NCBI GenBank assembly: GCA_949289305.1
Contig: CASENB010000025.1
Location: forward strand, 1-44,225
Origin: an uncultured Spirochaetales bacterium
GTDB taxonomy: Bacteria > Spirochaetota > Spirochaetia > Sphaerochaetales > Sphaerochaetaceae
Direction of reading: 5' to 3'
Length of the DNA: 44,225 nucleotides
Shown: positions 7,565 to 15,018 of the stretch, one piece after another
Position numbering within the stretch: position 1 is the first letter of the stretch
Layout of the letters: every line of letters begins with the position of its first letter
Notes under the pieces: generated by a model
The model's database searches: none
Told to the model about the DNA's origin: nothing
What the model saw: the letters and a program-made list of their open reading frames with translations, nothing else
Position numbers and translations under genes: made by a program

Positions 7565-8636
7565 TAACAACTCCTACTCTTTCTGCCATTCTGTCCGCCT
7601 CCAGTGCAAGACGGGTACTTTCAAACACCCTCTCCTGAGGAATTGAATTTTCTGTTTTATCGAGAATGTCTCTTATAAATGCGCCAAAGAACGGAAAGCC
7701 TATCTTTCCAGTTGCTTCCTCATGACTTTCGCCATTGTTATCAACAATGAAAACATGGTCTTTCCCACCGTCTGCTGCTATGTTTACGTACTTTCTAATC
7801 TCCATCGTACCTTCTGTTCCGATGATGAAAACCCTTCCATCGCCCCATGCTGAGAGGCCGTCCGGAGTAAACCAGTCAACTCTTACAAAGCAGGATGCTC
7901 CACTCTCAGTCTCTATTACAGCCTCTCCAAAGTCCTCAAATTCAGGCCATGCAGGATGCGCCTTATTTCCTTTAGCACTATAGCGTACCTCTGCCTTCTT
8001 AGATCCCGTATATGCTAAGAGCTGCTCAAACTGATGCGATCCGATATCAACGAGGATTCCGCCATTCTGATTCTTATTGAAGAACCATTCAGGACGCGTA
8101 GATGGATTAAGCCTATGAGGAGCCATTATATTAATGGCGACGACCTTTCCAATACGACCTTCTCTTATAAGACGCTCTGCATAAAGCGCACCCTCGACAT
8201 GGACCCTCTCTCCAAAGTAGATCATGTATTTAAGACCGCTTTTCTTAACCTCTTTCTTCACCTGCATCAATTCAGAGAATGTAATCATTCCCGGTTTATC
8301 TGCAAAAAAGTTCTTTCCATTTTTTAAGGCTTCAAGCCCAAGCGAGGCCCTTAAATCCGGCCTTATCGCACTTGCCACAAGCAATATGCTTTTATCCTTA
8401 AGAATATCTTCCTTGCTCATTATTGAGGCCGATGGATAACGCTTTATAAAATCTTTTGCCTTATCTTCATCGGAGTCGCAAACTCCTACAATATCAGCCC
8501 CTGCTTCCAAAAGGCCATTGACCATGGCATAGATATGGCCATGATCAAGGCCTATGACTGAGAAACGGAACTCCCCCTCTTTTACTACTTTCTCAGTTAT
8601 ACCAGAGAATGTAGGAGCATAATTCATTCCATCCAT
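7557..8636 (-). CDS. Gfo/Idh/MocA-family oxidoreductase (upstream copy)
   Basis: A second dehydrogenase of the same superfamily, 359 residues from ATG at 8636; a longer frame to 8684 would run into tctA. The nucleotide-binding segment is FSVIGLDHGHIYAMVNGL, an atypical GxGxxG with D-H in the loop. NFFADKPGMI replaces the usual EKP motif, keeping the lysine. GGILVDIGSHQFEQLL carries the catalytic-type D and H. It begins 4 bases after the tctA stop, so the transporter and dehydrogenases are one transcript. The two paralogues may catalyse successive or reciprocal oxidation and reduction; this is inference. Confidence 0.88.
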   Translation of the reverse strand: MDGMNYAPTFSGITEKVVKEGEFRFSVIGLDHGHIYAMVNGLLEAGADIVGVCDSDEDKAKDFIKRYPSASIMSKEDILKDKSILLVASAIRPDLRASLGLEALKNGKNFFADKPGMITFSELMQVKKEVKKSGLKYMIYFGERVHVEGALYAERLIREGRIGKVVAINIMAPHRLNPSTRPEWFFNKNQNGGILVDIGSHQFEQLLAYTGSKKAEVRYSAKGNKAHPAWPEFEDFGEAVIETESGASCFVRVDWFTPDGLSAWGDGRVFIIGTEGTMEIRKYVNIAADGGKDHVFIVDNNGESHEEATGKIGFPFFGAFIRDILDKTENSIPQERVFESTRLALEADRMAERVGVVNG

Positions 8637-8640
8637 CTTG

Positions 8641-10143
8641 TTAGTCTGCAATTTTCTTCCCCTTAAATAGTTTGAATACACCAAGTTGTGCTAGAATCAT
8701 TCCTACGATAATAATAAGGAAGAAAATACAAATAGGTCTAGTAAATAGCGGTGTAAAAGATCCATTGGAAAGCTTCAAAGCTCTTCTTAAGTTAGAGTCC
8801 AACATCGGGCCAAGAATTACGCCAAGCAAAAATGGAGCTGCAGGGAACTTTAGGCTTGTAAGAACAAGGCCGATGATACCAAATACGAACATCACCTTCA
8901 CATCAAAAAGATTGTAATTAATAAGATAAGATCCAATCACGCATAAGACGTAAATCAAAGGCATCAAATACTTCTTGTTTACTCCAAGGATGCGTACAGT
9001 GACCTTTGACAGCAACAAAGCTATCAACCACATGGAAATCGATGCAAAAGCAAGGTAGATGCATACGTTGTAAAGAAAGTCAGGAGATTCTGTCATCAAA
9101 AGCGGTCCCGGCCTATAGCCATGCATCAAAAATGCTGCAAGAAGAACCGCGGCAGGAGCCGATCCAGGAACAGCTAGGGAAAGAACAGGAATAATAGCTC
9201 CTCCGATACATGAGTTATTTCCAGTCTCAACAGAAATAACTCCCCTTGGGTTTCCTTTTCCAAAAGTCTCCTTTTCTTTATCAGACGATAGGCTTCTTGT
9301 CGCCCAGTATGAAAGCCATCCGCCAGTATCCTCGCCAACCCCTGGAATAATACCGACTCCTACTCCGATACATGCGCTTCGAATGACTGTAAATATGTTC
9401 TTTCCTACAAGTTTAAAGCCCTTCTTCATTTCAAATTTTGAAGACTTCACAACCTCTTCATTGCTATGACGCTTAAATGCCCTTACGATTTCAGGGAAAC
9501 CGAAAAGACCAATCATTACAGGAATAAGCTGTATGCCAGACATCAAATTAACGTTTCCGTAGCTGAAGCGAGCAATAGTGTCTACGGTATCAAGTCCAAT
9601 CATAGCAACGATTAATCCCAAGATTCCGCTTATCCATCCTTTTATAGGTTCTGCCTGAGCAGTAATAGTTCCGCAGATAAGGATGCCGAAGATAGAAAGA
9701 AGGAAGAACTCCCAGCTTGCGAACTTAAGTGCAAGTGATGTCAGTACCGGCGTCAATGTAAGTACGAATACGACACTGATAAGCGTTCCAATACAGCTGA
9801 CGGTGGTTGCAAGAAATATTGCAAGCCCTCCTTTTCCCTGTAATGCCATCGGATGTCCATCAAGTGCCGTTGCGGCAGATGCCGGAGTTCCCGGAATATT
9901 TAAAAGAATTGCAGACTGGCAACCTCCAGAAATCGATCCTACATAAATCGAAAGAAGAGAAATGAGTGCTGTCTGGGTTGGGAAATTATAAGTAAGTCCT
10001 GTTAAAAGAGCGATAGCCATTGTCGCAGAAAGCCCCGGAAGGACTCCCATTACAAGGCCCGCTAAAGTAGACAGGAACATAACGAGCAGATTCATTGGCT
10101 GCAATGCGGTTGCAAAAGCAGCTGCTAGATATTCTAAAGCCAT
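8641..10143 (-). CDS. tctA: Tripartite tricarboxylate transporter large permease TctA
   Basis: Inner-membrane permease of 500 residues with about 11-12 hydrophobic segments. Near the start it carries GVLPGLSATMAIALL, and after residue 250 GVGIIPGVGEDTGGWLSYW, the paired glycine/proline-rich loops typical of TctA and involved in substrate coordination. AGGAGG lies 7-12 bases before the ATG. Together with tctB and tctC it makes a Na+- or H+-driven importer for carboxylated solutes. The substrate is not determinable from sequence, but the linked dehydrogenases suggest a sugar acid or similar compound. Confidence 0.95.
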   Translation of the reverse strand: MALEYLAAAFATALQPMNLLVMFLSTLAGLVMGVLPGLSATMAIALLTGLTYNFPTQTALISLLSIYVGSISGGCQSAILLNIPGTPASAATALDGHPMALQGKGGLAIFLATTVSCIGTLISVVFVLTLTPVLTSLALKFASWEFFLLSIFGILICGTITAQAEPIKGWISGILGLIVAMIGLDTVDTIARFSYGNVNLMSGIQLIPVMIGLFGFPEIVRAFKRHSNEEVVKSSKFEMKKGFKLVGKNIFTVIRSACIGVGVGIIPGVGEDTGGWLSYWATRSLSSDKEKETFGKGNPRGVISVETGNNSCIGGAIIPVLSLAVPGSAPAAVLLAAFLMHGYRPGPLLMTESPDFLYNVCIYLAFASISMWLIALLLSKVTVRILGVNKKYLMPLIYVLCVIGSYLINYNLFDVKVMFVFGIIGLVLTSLKFPAAPFLLGVILGPMLDSNLRRALKLSNGSFTPLFTRPICIFFLIIIVGMILAQLGVFKLFKGKKIAD

Positions 10144-10155
10144 CAGATCCTCCTT

Positions 10156-10668
10156 TTATGGCAAAGCCGCACCAAAGCAGTACTGGAAGACAAAGACTAT
10201 CAGCAGTACGCCTAAAATTGATACTAGAATATTCTTCCACCACGAACCGGATCTGAGATAGAAGAACAATGCTAATAAGAAAATTATGGAAGCGATCCAG
10301 AAAGAAAGGAATTCCATAAGTATGTAAGTATAAATCGCCATTAATATGACGGCCCCGATCGTAAATGCAATATCTACATTCTTTCTATTTGCCTTAACCC
10401 ATGAGAAGAATTCAGAGAACCTGAGCTTCAAAACTTCAGTATGGCTCTTTCCTTCCATTTTAAGGCAGGTAAAAAGATATAGAACGCTGAATAGAGTCAG
10501 TGCTATGCCAAGAATCGTAGGGATGAACCCTGGAGAAATTGTAAATTCGGTTATGAAGTATGGTGCTTCAGCCGCCCTGAGATAAATCCTAAAACCTTCT
10601 ATGGCGACTATGACGCCAAGAAGAATCAGGACAAAGGAGAAGACCATCTCTTTAGTCTTGCTTTGCAT
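10156..10668 (-). CDS. tctB: Tripartite tricarboxylate transporter small permease TctB
   Basis: The protein has 170 residues from ATG at 10668, which has AAGGA seven bases upstream. An upstream extension to 10779 would overlap tctC and was rejected. Four hydrophobic segments (starting MVFSFVLILLGVIVAIEG) fit the small four-helix subunit of TTT transporters. The gap to tctA is only 12 bases. Sequence conservation in TctB is low, so the call rests largely on size, topology and position between tctC and tctA. Confidence 0.88.
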   Translation of the reverse strand: MQSKTKEMVFSFVLILLGVIVAIEGFRIYLRAAEAPYFITEFTISPGFIPTILGIALTLFSVLYLFTCLKMEGKSHTEVLKLRFSEFFSWVKANRKNVDIAFTIGAVILMAIYTYILMEFLSFWIASIIFLLALFFYLRSGSWWKNILVSILGVLLIVFVFQYCFGAALP

Positions 10669-10690
10669 ATTGTAATCCTTGAAATCGAGC

Positions 10691-10713
10691 CCCCGTAAAC
10701 AGGGGCCCTTAGA
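10691..10713 (-). promoter_or_regulatory. Intercistronic stem-loop between tctC and tctB
   Basis: GCCCC and GGGGC arms around an 8-nt loop form a GC-rich hairpin just after the tctC stop. No T-run follows on the minus strand, so it is more likely an mRNA-stabilising or partial attenuator element. Such elements commonly give excess binding protein over the membrane subunits. Confidence 0.55.
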
Positions 10714-10723
10714 TGATGAGTGT

Positions 10724-11734
10724 TTATAATCTTTCGATACCAAACTGCGCTGGATCGATTGGAGCAGCTCCTGCATCATAGAGGATATAGCAAACCTTTG
10801 ATGCGAATTCCTCTAGATATGCCTGGCTGCCTGCTCTTCCAATTGGAGTTACATCAAAACTCTTCATTTCGCAGAAATCTAGGAATGCAGGATCTTGAAC
10901 AGCAACTTCAAATGCATGATCAAGTTTCTGAAGATCCTCTTCCGCAAGTCCTTTCGGAATTAAAATGCCCGTAACTTCACCCATTGGAAGAAGAGGTGCG
11001 ACTTCAGGATAGAACTCTGCAATTGAAGGAATTGTAATTCCCTCTGCAATTGTGATTGGCTTATCAGAGAGAGTGCAGAGCGCCTTTACGTCTCCGCTTA
11101 TGATAGCATCCTTGTACTCAGCAAGAAGCTGAGGGCAGAAGTCTACCTCGCCTGAGAGCGTAGCTGTAAAAGCTGGGCCGCCACCTGCATATGTTATATG
11201 CTTGTAGTCTACGCCTGCAATCTGCTTGATAATCTCAGCTCCAAAATGTCCGCCTGATCCGATACCTGCAGTTCCTGCAGTGATCTCGCCAGGATTTGCC
11301 CTCACAGCCTCAATTAAATCTGTGATGCTGTTATATGGGGAGTTCTTTGGAACTACGATTACATTTGGAGCATATGTGGCAATCCATACATCCCAATCGC
11401 GGAATGTCTTATCAGTATAGCCGTTGATAGGCATCGTAACGAAAGCAAGCATTCCATTGGCAAGAATTGAATATCCGTCCACTTTTGCATTCTGTACGTT
11501 TAACGTACCTGCGCTTCCGCCGGCTCCTGCCGTATTTACGATATTGATCGTTACTCCAAGATCCTTGCCCATTGCGTTTGCAAGTGCTCTTGCAGTCAAG
11601 TCGGTCGTACCGCCAGCTCCATAAGGAACTGTCATGTTGATGTTCTTATTAGGATAGCTCTCCTGCTGTCCCTGAGCAAAAAGAGTTCCAAGAACCAGAG
11701 TGAAAACAACTAAAATAGTAAGCAGTTTTTTCAT
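10724..11734 (-). CDS. tctC: Tripartite tricarboxylate transporter substrate-binding protein TctC
   Basis: Periplasmic solute receptor of 336 residues. It has a clear signal peptide, MKKLLTILVVFTLVLGTLFA, cleaved before QGQQ. The mature protein shows the Bug/TctC hallmarks: NINMTVPYGAGGTTDLTARAL near residues 32-52 and the AGTAGIGSGGHFGAEI loop near 155-170 that contacts the ligand carboxylate. AAGGAG precedes the ATG. The gene begins 15 bases after the lacI-family stop and so appears cotranscribed with its regulator. No ligand can be named. Confidence 0.93.
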   Translation of the reverse strand: MKKLLTILVVFTLVLGTLFAQGQQESYPNKNINMTVPYGAGGTTDLTARALANAMGKDLGVTINIVNTAGAGGSAGTLNVQNAKVDGYSILANGMLAFVTMPINGYTDKTFRDWDVWIATYAPNVIVVPKNSPYNSITDLIEAVRANPGEITAGTAGIGSGGHFGAEIIKQIAGVDYKHITYAGGGPAFTATLSGEVDFCPQLLAEYKDAIISGDVKALCTLSDKPITIAEGITIPSIAEFYPEVAPLLPMGEVTGILIPKGLAEEDLQKLDHAFEVAVQDPAFLDFCEMKSFDVTPIGRAGSQAYLEEFASKVCYILYDAGAAPIDPAQFGIERL

Positions 11735-11749
11735 TCTTTTCTCCTTTTT

Positions 11750-12754
11750 TTATATTTTTCGGACCGAATCCCCTTCAATGAGGGTACAGTCTTGAATTAC
11801 CCTTTTATTAGATTTCACCTTTCCCTTGATCAGATCCATTAGGACTAGCGCGGCTTTCTTTCCCAGTTCGTAGTCTCCCATATCAACCCTTGTGAAGTTA
11901 TTGTTTCCGGTATAAGCCCATTCAGGAGATCCTATCAAAAGAACAGAGATATCTTCGCCTATCCTCTTATTTAAAGACCTGAATACGTTAACTCCGCCTT
12001 TTGCCTGAATGTTGAACCCGAAGAATACGGCACTTGCGTCAGGATGTTCTTTTAAGGCTTTCTGCGTTGCTTCATATCCTGCTTCCGGTGAGAAATCCGC
12101 ATAATATGTATGAACATTAACACTGCCCGATACGGCGTCTCTAAGACCTTTTTCTCGTGAATCAAGATCGGCAATGCCTGAATTCCATCCTATGTATATG
12201 ATGTTCTTATGTCCCTGCTCTTTTAAATGCTGTCCGCCGCAAAAACCACATCCATAGTTATTCGTTGTTACCCAATAATAGTCTTCAAGACCTTCAAGAG
12301 GTCTGTCCACAACGACCATATTAAGGCCAACATCCCTTACGATTTTTGTATTTTCGCTTCCCTCTTTTGTCGGCGTGATGATTATTCCATCAACCCTTTG
12401 AGACAAAAGCCTATGAATAATAGCCTTCTCTCTTTCAGGCTCATCGAACGTATCACAGATAATCATGTCATAACCTTGAGAAGCAAATACCTCTTCAGCA
12501 GCAATACATATCCTTGTAAAAAATTGGTTCTCGAACTGAGGAATAAGAATTCCAATAAGCTTTCTATCCATTCCCTTTAAGGAGGATGCGCCATTACACT
12601 TTATGTAGTTGAGTTCCTGCGCCGCATCAAGAACTTTCTTTCTCATGACATCACTTATATAACGGCCTTTTTTATCATTGAGAACATAGCTTACAGTGCC
12701 TACTGTAGTACCTGCTTTTTCAGCAACATCTTTAAGCGTTACAAACTTTGACAC
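11750..12754 (-). CDS. LacI-family transcriptional regulator of the tct operon
   Basis: 334 residues. The N-terminal HTH (VTLKDVAEKAGTTVGTVSYVLN, residues 5-26, with hinge segment LDAAQELNYI) is followed by a periplasmic-binding-protein-like effector domain (LIGILIPQFENQFFTRI onward). It is the first gene of the operon. Two palindromes built on GCAAACGTTT lie between its promoter and start, indicating autoregulation and control of the transporter and dehydrogenases. The inducer is probably the transported solute or a product. AGGAGG lies just upstream of the start (ACGACCCCTCC on the plus strand). Confidence 0.93.
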   Translation of the reverse strand: MSKFVTLKDVAEKAGTTVGTVSYVLNDKKGRYISDVMRKKVLDAAQELNYIKCNGASSLKGMDRKLIGILIPQFENQFFTRICIAAEEVFASQGYDMIICDTFDEPEREKAIIHRLLSQRVDGIIITPTKEGSENTKIVRDVGLNMVVVDRPLEGLEDYYWVTTNNYGCGFCGGQHLKEQGHKNIIYIGWNSGIADLDSREKGLRDAVSGSVNVHTYYADFSPEAGYEATQKALKEHPDASAVFFGFNIQAKGGVNVFRSLNKRIGEDISVLLIGSPEWAYTGNNNFTRVDMGDYELGKKAALVLMDLIKGKVKSNKRVIQDCTLIEGDSVRKI

Positions 12755-12767
12755 GACCCCTCCTATT

Positions 12768-12789
12768 AATAGGCAAACGTTTGCCTATT
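12768..12789. promoter_or_regulatory. LacI-family operator O1 (perfect 22-bp palindrome)
   Basis: AATAGGCAAAC|GTTTGCCTATT is perfectly self-complementary and contains the central AAACGTTT core usual for LacI-family operators. It lies between the predicted start of transcription and the lacI-family start codon. Confidence 0.88.
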
Positions 12790-12812
12790 CTTTTAAAAGA
12801 AGAGAAGGAAAA

Positions 12813-12830
12813 GATAAGCAAACGTTTATC
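12813..12830. promoter_or_regulatory. LacI-family operator O2 (imperfect)
   Basis: GATAAGCAAACGTTTATC shares the GCAAACGTTT core with O1 and sits just downstream of the predicted -10 box, where a bound repressor would block initiation. The centre-to-centre distance to O1 is about 43 bp, roughly four helical turns. Confidence 0.75.
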
Positions 12831-12848
12831 ATATCCTTCGACTTAATC

Positions 12849-12877
12849 ATTACACCACGTAATATATGAGTTGTCAA
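12849..12877 (-). promoter_or_regulatory. Promoter of the lacI-tct-dehydrogenase operon
   Basis: Minus-strand TTGACA (12872-12877), exactly 17 bases of spacer, then TGTAAT (12849-12854). This is a near-consensus housekeeping-sigma promoter directed at the regulator gene. Confidence 0.8.
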
Positions 12878-12928
12878 CAAAAATCTTCAAAGTTTATTTC
12901 ATCAACATTATTGATAATATTACTCAAA

Positions 12929-12960
12929 TATATGCAAATTTGTGCAAAATTTTGCATATA
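12929..12960. promoter_or_regulatory. 10-bp inverted repeat upstream of the lacI promoter
   Basis: TATATGCAAA and TTTGCATATA are perfectly inverted around a 12-nt gap, about 50 bp upstream of the -35 box. This is suitable for an activator or a different repressor; its partner is unknown. Confidence 0.45.
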
Positions 12961-13024
12961 TAGGACATCAAAAATAAAATCACGTATTTTGCTGTTTTAA
13001 GCCCAATAAGGAAGGTGACAGTAC

Positions 13025-13162
13025 CTATCCATAGGGAATCCATGGACTTTTTCCTATCTCTACCCTGATCTTTCCACATATTGCCTGTCGGCGATACTTA
13101 GGCGCAAACACTACGTGGTACTTACAATTCCATCTGGTATGAGCTAAACTCTCATTATCCAT
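13025..13162 (-). pseudogene. tnpA: IS200-type transposase TnpA remnant (5' end only)
   Basis: From ATG at 13162, with AAGGAG (13169-13174) upstream, the frame reads MDNESLAHTRWNCKYHVVFA and then PKYRRQ, the unmistakable N-terminus of IS200 TnpA, a Y1 single-strand transposase. Homology ends after about 38 residues (VEIGK). A stop follows eight codons later, so the HUH motif and catalytic tyrosine are missing. The element is a non-functional left end. Confidence 0.85.
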
Positions 13163-13230
13163 TCAGTTCTCCTTATCTCGGTGCTTCTTTTGGCAGTCGC
13201 ACCTTCCGATAGAAGGACTGTTTTTATTTT
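13025..13230 (-). mobile_element. Truncated IS200-like element, left end
   Basis: It comprises the tnpA remnant plus the upstream hairpin. At 13194-13220, CAGT and CCTTC pair with GAAGG and ACTG around CGATA and are followed on the plus strand by TTTTTATTTT. IS200 left ends are known to carry such terminator-like hairpins that stop transcription from outside. The right end is not recognisable. Confidence 0.7.
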
Positions 13231-13280
13231 ATGCATAGCTAAAGTTTCTTGGCCCCCGCACGATGCAGAGGTTTTCTTTG

Positions 13281-13321
13281 GACAAATAAGTAGGGCCATC
13301 TGCAAATGCAAACAGCCCTAC
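13281..13321 (-). terminator. Probable terminator of the ligA-pfk operon
   Basis: GTAGGGC (13290-13296) pairs with GCCCTAC (13315-13321). The minus strand continues TTATTTGTCC, a weak T-tract. It starts 8 bases after the phosphofructokinase stop. Confidence 0.55.
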
Positions 13322-13328
13322 CATCTTC

Positions 13329-14657
13329 TTAACGCTGAGAATTCAGCATGCTATATGGTTGTCTTGTGTTTTCAAGAACGTCTCTCCATAAAGTTCCTTC
13401 GATTTCAACGTGGGATCTCTTGGAGACTGCTACCTTGATAGGAAGATATACGAACTGATTATTAACCCTGCTCGCTATGCACTTCGTCTTGCCAGCCATC
13501 GCAGCATGCACGGCATGGGCTCCAAGGCGTGCACAGTAAATTGAGTCATAACTGTTAGCAGGGGCCGATCTGATGATATATGATGGATCGATATACTTAA
13601 TCGAAGTAGGAATCCCCTGTTCTGCAAAATATTTTGCAATCTCCTCTTTTAAGAAGAGTCCGATATCCTGATACTTCTTATTACCTGATGCATCAGTCTT
13701 ACCTGTAGGAGGCACGAGATTCTGTCCTGCACCTTCTGCAACGAGGATTACAGCATGTCCTCTATCTAGAATTCTATTCTTCAAATGTTCAAAAAGACCG
13801 TTTGGACCTTTCAGATCGAATGGAGATTCAGGGATCAAACAGAAATTAACATCACTCTGAGCCAGTGAAGTCGATGCAGCAATGAATCCAGACTCCCTTC
13901 CCATAACCTTTACAAGGCCGATTCCGTTAATACTGTTCTTAGCCTCTACATGCGCACCCCTAACGGATGGAACAGCACTTGCAACAGCTGTATCGAATCC
14001 AAAAGAAGAATCAATGAAGGAAAGATCATTATCGATCGTCTTAGGAACTCCTACGACAGCGATCTTAAGGCCTCTCTTCTCAATCTCTTCTCCGATATCA
14101 TATGCACCGCGAAGCGTTCCGTCTCCACCAATTGAGATTAAAATATTGATGTTCAGCCTCTCGAGAGAATCTACGATCTCCTCAACCTGCTTTCCGCCAC
14201 CCCTTGCAGAACCGAGAATCGTACCGCCTTTTTCCTGGATATCATCAACAACATCTGGATCTAGCGGAATTAGAGGCCATGGAGAATTCTCTAACAATCC
14301 AAGGTAACCATATTGTATGCCGGAAATCCTTCTTACTCCATAACGATACCATAGACAGCGCACAACCGCTCTGATAACGTTGTTAAGCCCTGGACAGATT
14401 CCTCCGCATGTGCAGATTGCAGCATGTACATGGCTAGGATTGAAATATATCTTCGCTCTAGGACCTGCAAGCTCAAGGGACTCTGAATTCTTAGGAACAG
14501 TTTTTCCGTCCACTACTTCAGTTCCGAGATCATATAGAATACGGTCGTCATCCGAGACATAATCGGACATTCCGTCTCCTTCCTTATAACCCATTCTGAT
14601 CGGGCTATTAAGTTTCGCCTCTCCAAGGCGTTCAACAGTGAAATCGTAATTAGCCAT
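13329..14657 (-). CDS. 6-phosphofructokinase (GGDGT/PKTIDND type)
   Basis: Phosphorylates fructose 6-phosphate in glycolysis. The 442-residue protein has a roughly 75-residue N-terminal extension before AAICTCGGICPGLNNVIRAV. Active-site motifs are GGDGTLRGA (about residue 180), PKTIDND (about 205) and MGRESGFIA (about 255). The Gly in GGDGT is typical of ATP-dependent enzymes (PPi enzymes usually have Asp), while the Lys in PKTIDND is typical of PPi-dependent ones. This combination is known from spirochaete and protist long PFKs, most reported as ATP users, so the phosphoryl donor should be left open. AGGAGG precedes the ATG. Its start overlaps the end of the ModE-like gene by 8 bases. Confidence 0.9.
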   Translation of the reverse strand: MANYDFTVERLGEAKLNSPIRMGYKEGDGMSDYVSDDDRILYDLGTEVVDGKTVPKNSESLELAGPRAKIYFNPSHVHAAICTCGGICPGLNNVIRAVVRCLWYRYGVRRISGIQYGYLGLLENSPWPLIPLDPDVVDDIQEKGGTILGSARGGGKQVEEIVDSLERLNINILISIGGDGTLRGAYDIGEEIEKRGLKIAVVGVPKTIDNDLSFIDSSFGFDTAVASAVPSVRGAHVEAKNSINGIGLVKVMGRESGFIAASTSLAQSDVNFCLIPESPFDLKGPNGLFEHLKNRILDRGHAVILVAEGAGQNLVPPTGKTDASGNKKYQDIGLFLKEEIAKYFAEQGIPTSIKYIDPSYIIRSAPANSYDSIYCARLGAHAVHAAMAGKTKCIASRVNNQFVYLPIKVAVSKRSHVEIEGTLWRDVLENTRQPYSMLNSQR

Positions 14658-15018
14658 TCTTTTCCTCCTCGCTTAGGCTGGCAATTTCCTTCCCAAAGTT
14701 AATGTATTCTTCTTTAACTCTCTCTTTAGCCCTATTCTGGAAATCCCAATAGTGCTTGATAAACTCTTTTGCCTTATCTGTTAAGACGATTCCTTCATGG
14801 TTAGAGCCACCTTTTTTACGCTCAACAAGTGGAAAGGAGAGATTCTCCTCAGCTTTTTTGAGCATAGAATAGCTCTTAGTATAGGAGATCTTAAGATTAG
14901 CTGCCGCTTTTCTTAATGATCCAGCTTTCTCGATCTCTTCAAGAAGCCAGATAACCCCTATTCCCATGAACTTCTCACCATCATCATCGGTAAGATAAAT
15001 CTTAACTTTTAGTTCCAT
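14650..15018 (-). CDS. ModE-like winged-helix DNA-binding protein
   Basis: 122 residues. The LysR/ModE-type winged HTH covers about residues 20-85 (IGVIWLLEEIEKAGSLRKAA, then the recognition region ISYTKSYSMLKKAE and VLTDKAKEFI). There is no molybdate-binding TOBE domain, so it matches the stand-alone ModE N-terminal type found in many anaerobes. GGAG lies a few bases before the ATG. It overlaps both neighbours (aminotransferase by 10 bases, phosphofructokinase by 8), implying translational coupling. Whether it senses molybdate is unknown. Degraded molybdopterin-enzyme-like genes begin 3.5 kb away, beyond ligA. Confidence 0.8.
   Translation of the reverse strand: MELKVKIYLTDDDGEKFMGIGVIWLLEEIEKAGSLRKAAANLKISYTKSYSMLKKAEENLSFPLVERKKGGSNHEGIVLTDKAKEFIKHYWDFQNRAKERVKEEYINFGKEIASLSEEEKNG

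Noticed and set aside
10669..10779. Upstream extension of tctB
   Set aside because: It would overlap the tctC 3' end and the hairpin; the ATG at 10668 has a proper AAGGA site.
13181..13438. 85-residue plus-strand open frame
   Set aside because: It crosses the IS200 left-end hairpin, the phosphofructokinase terminator and the 3' end of that gene.
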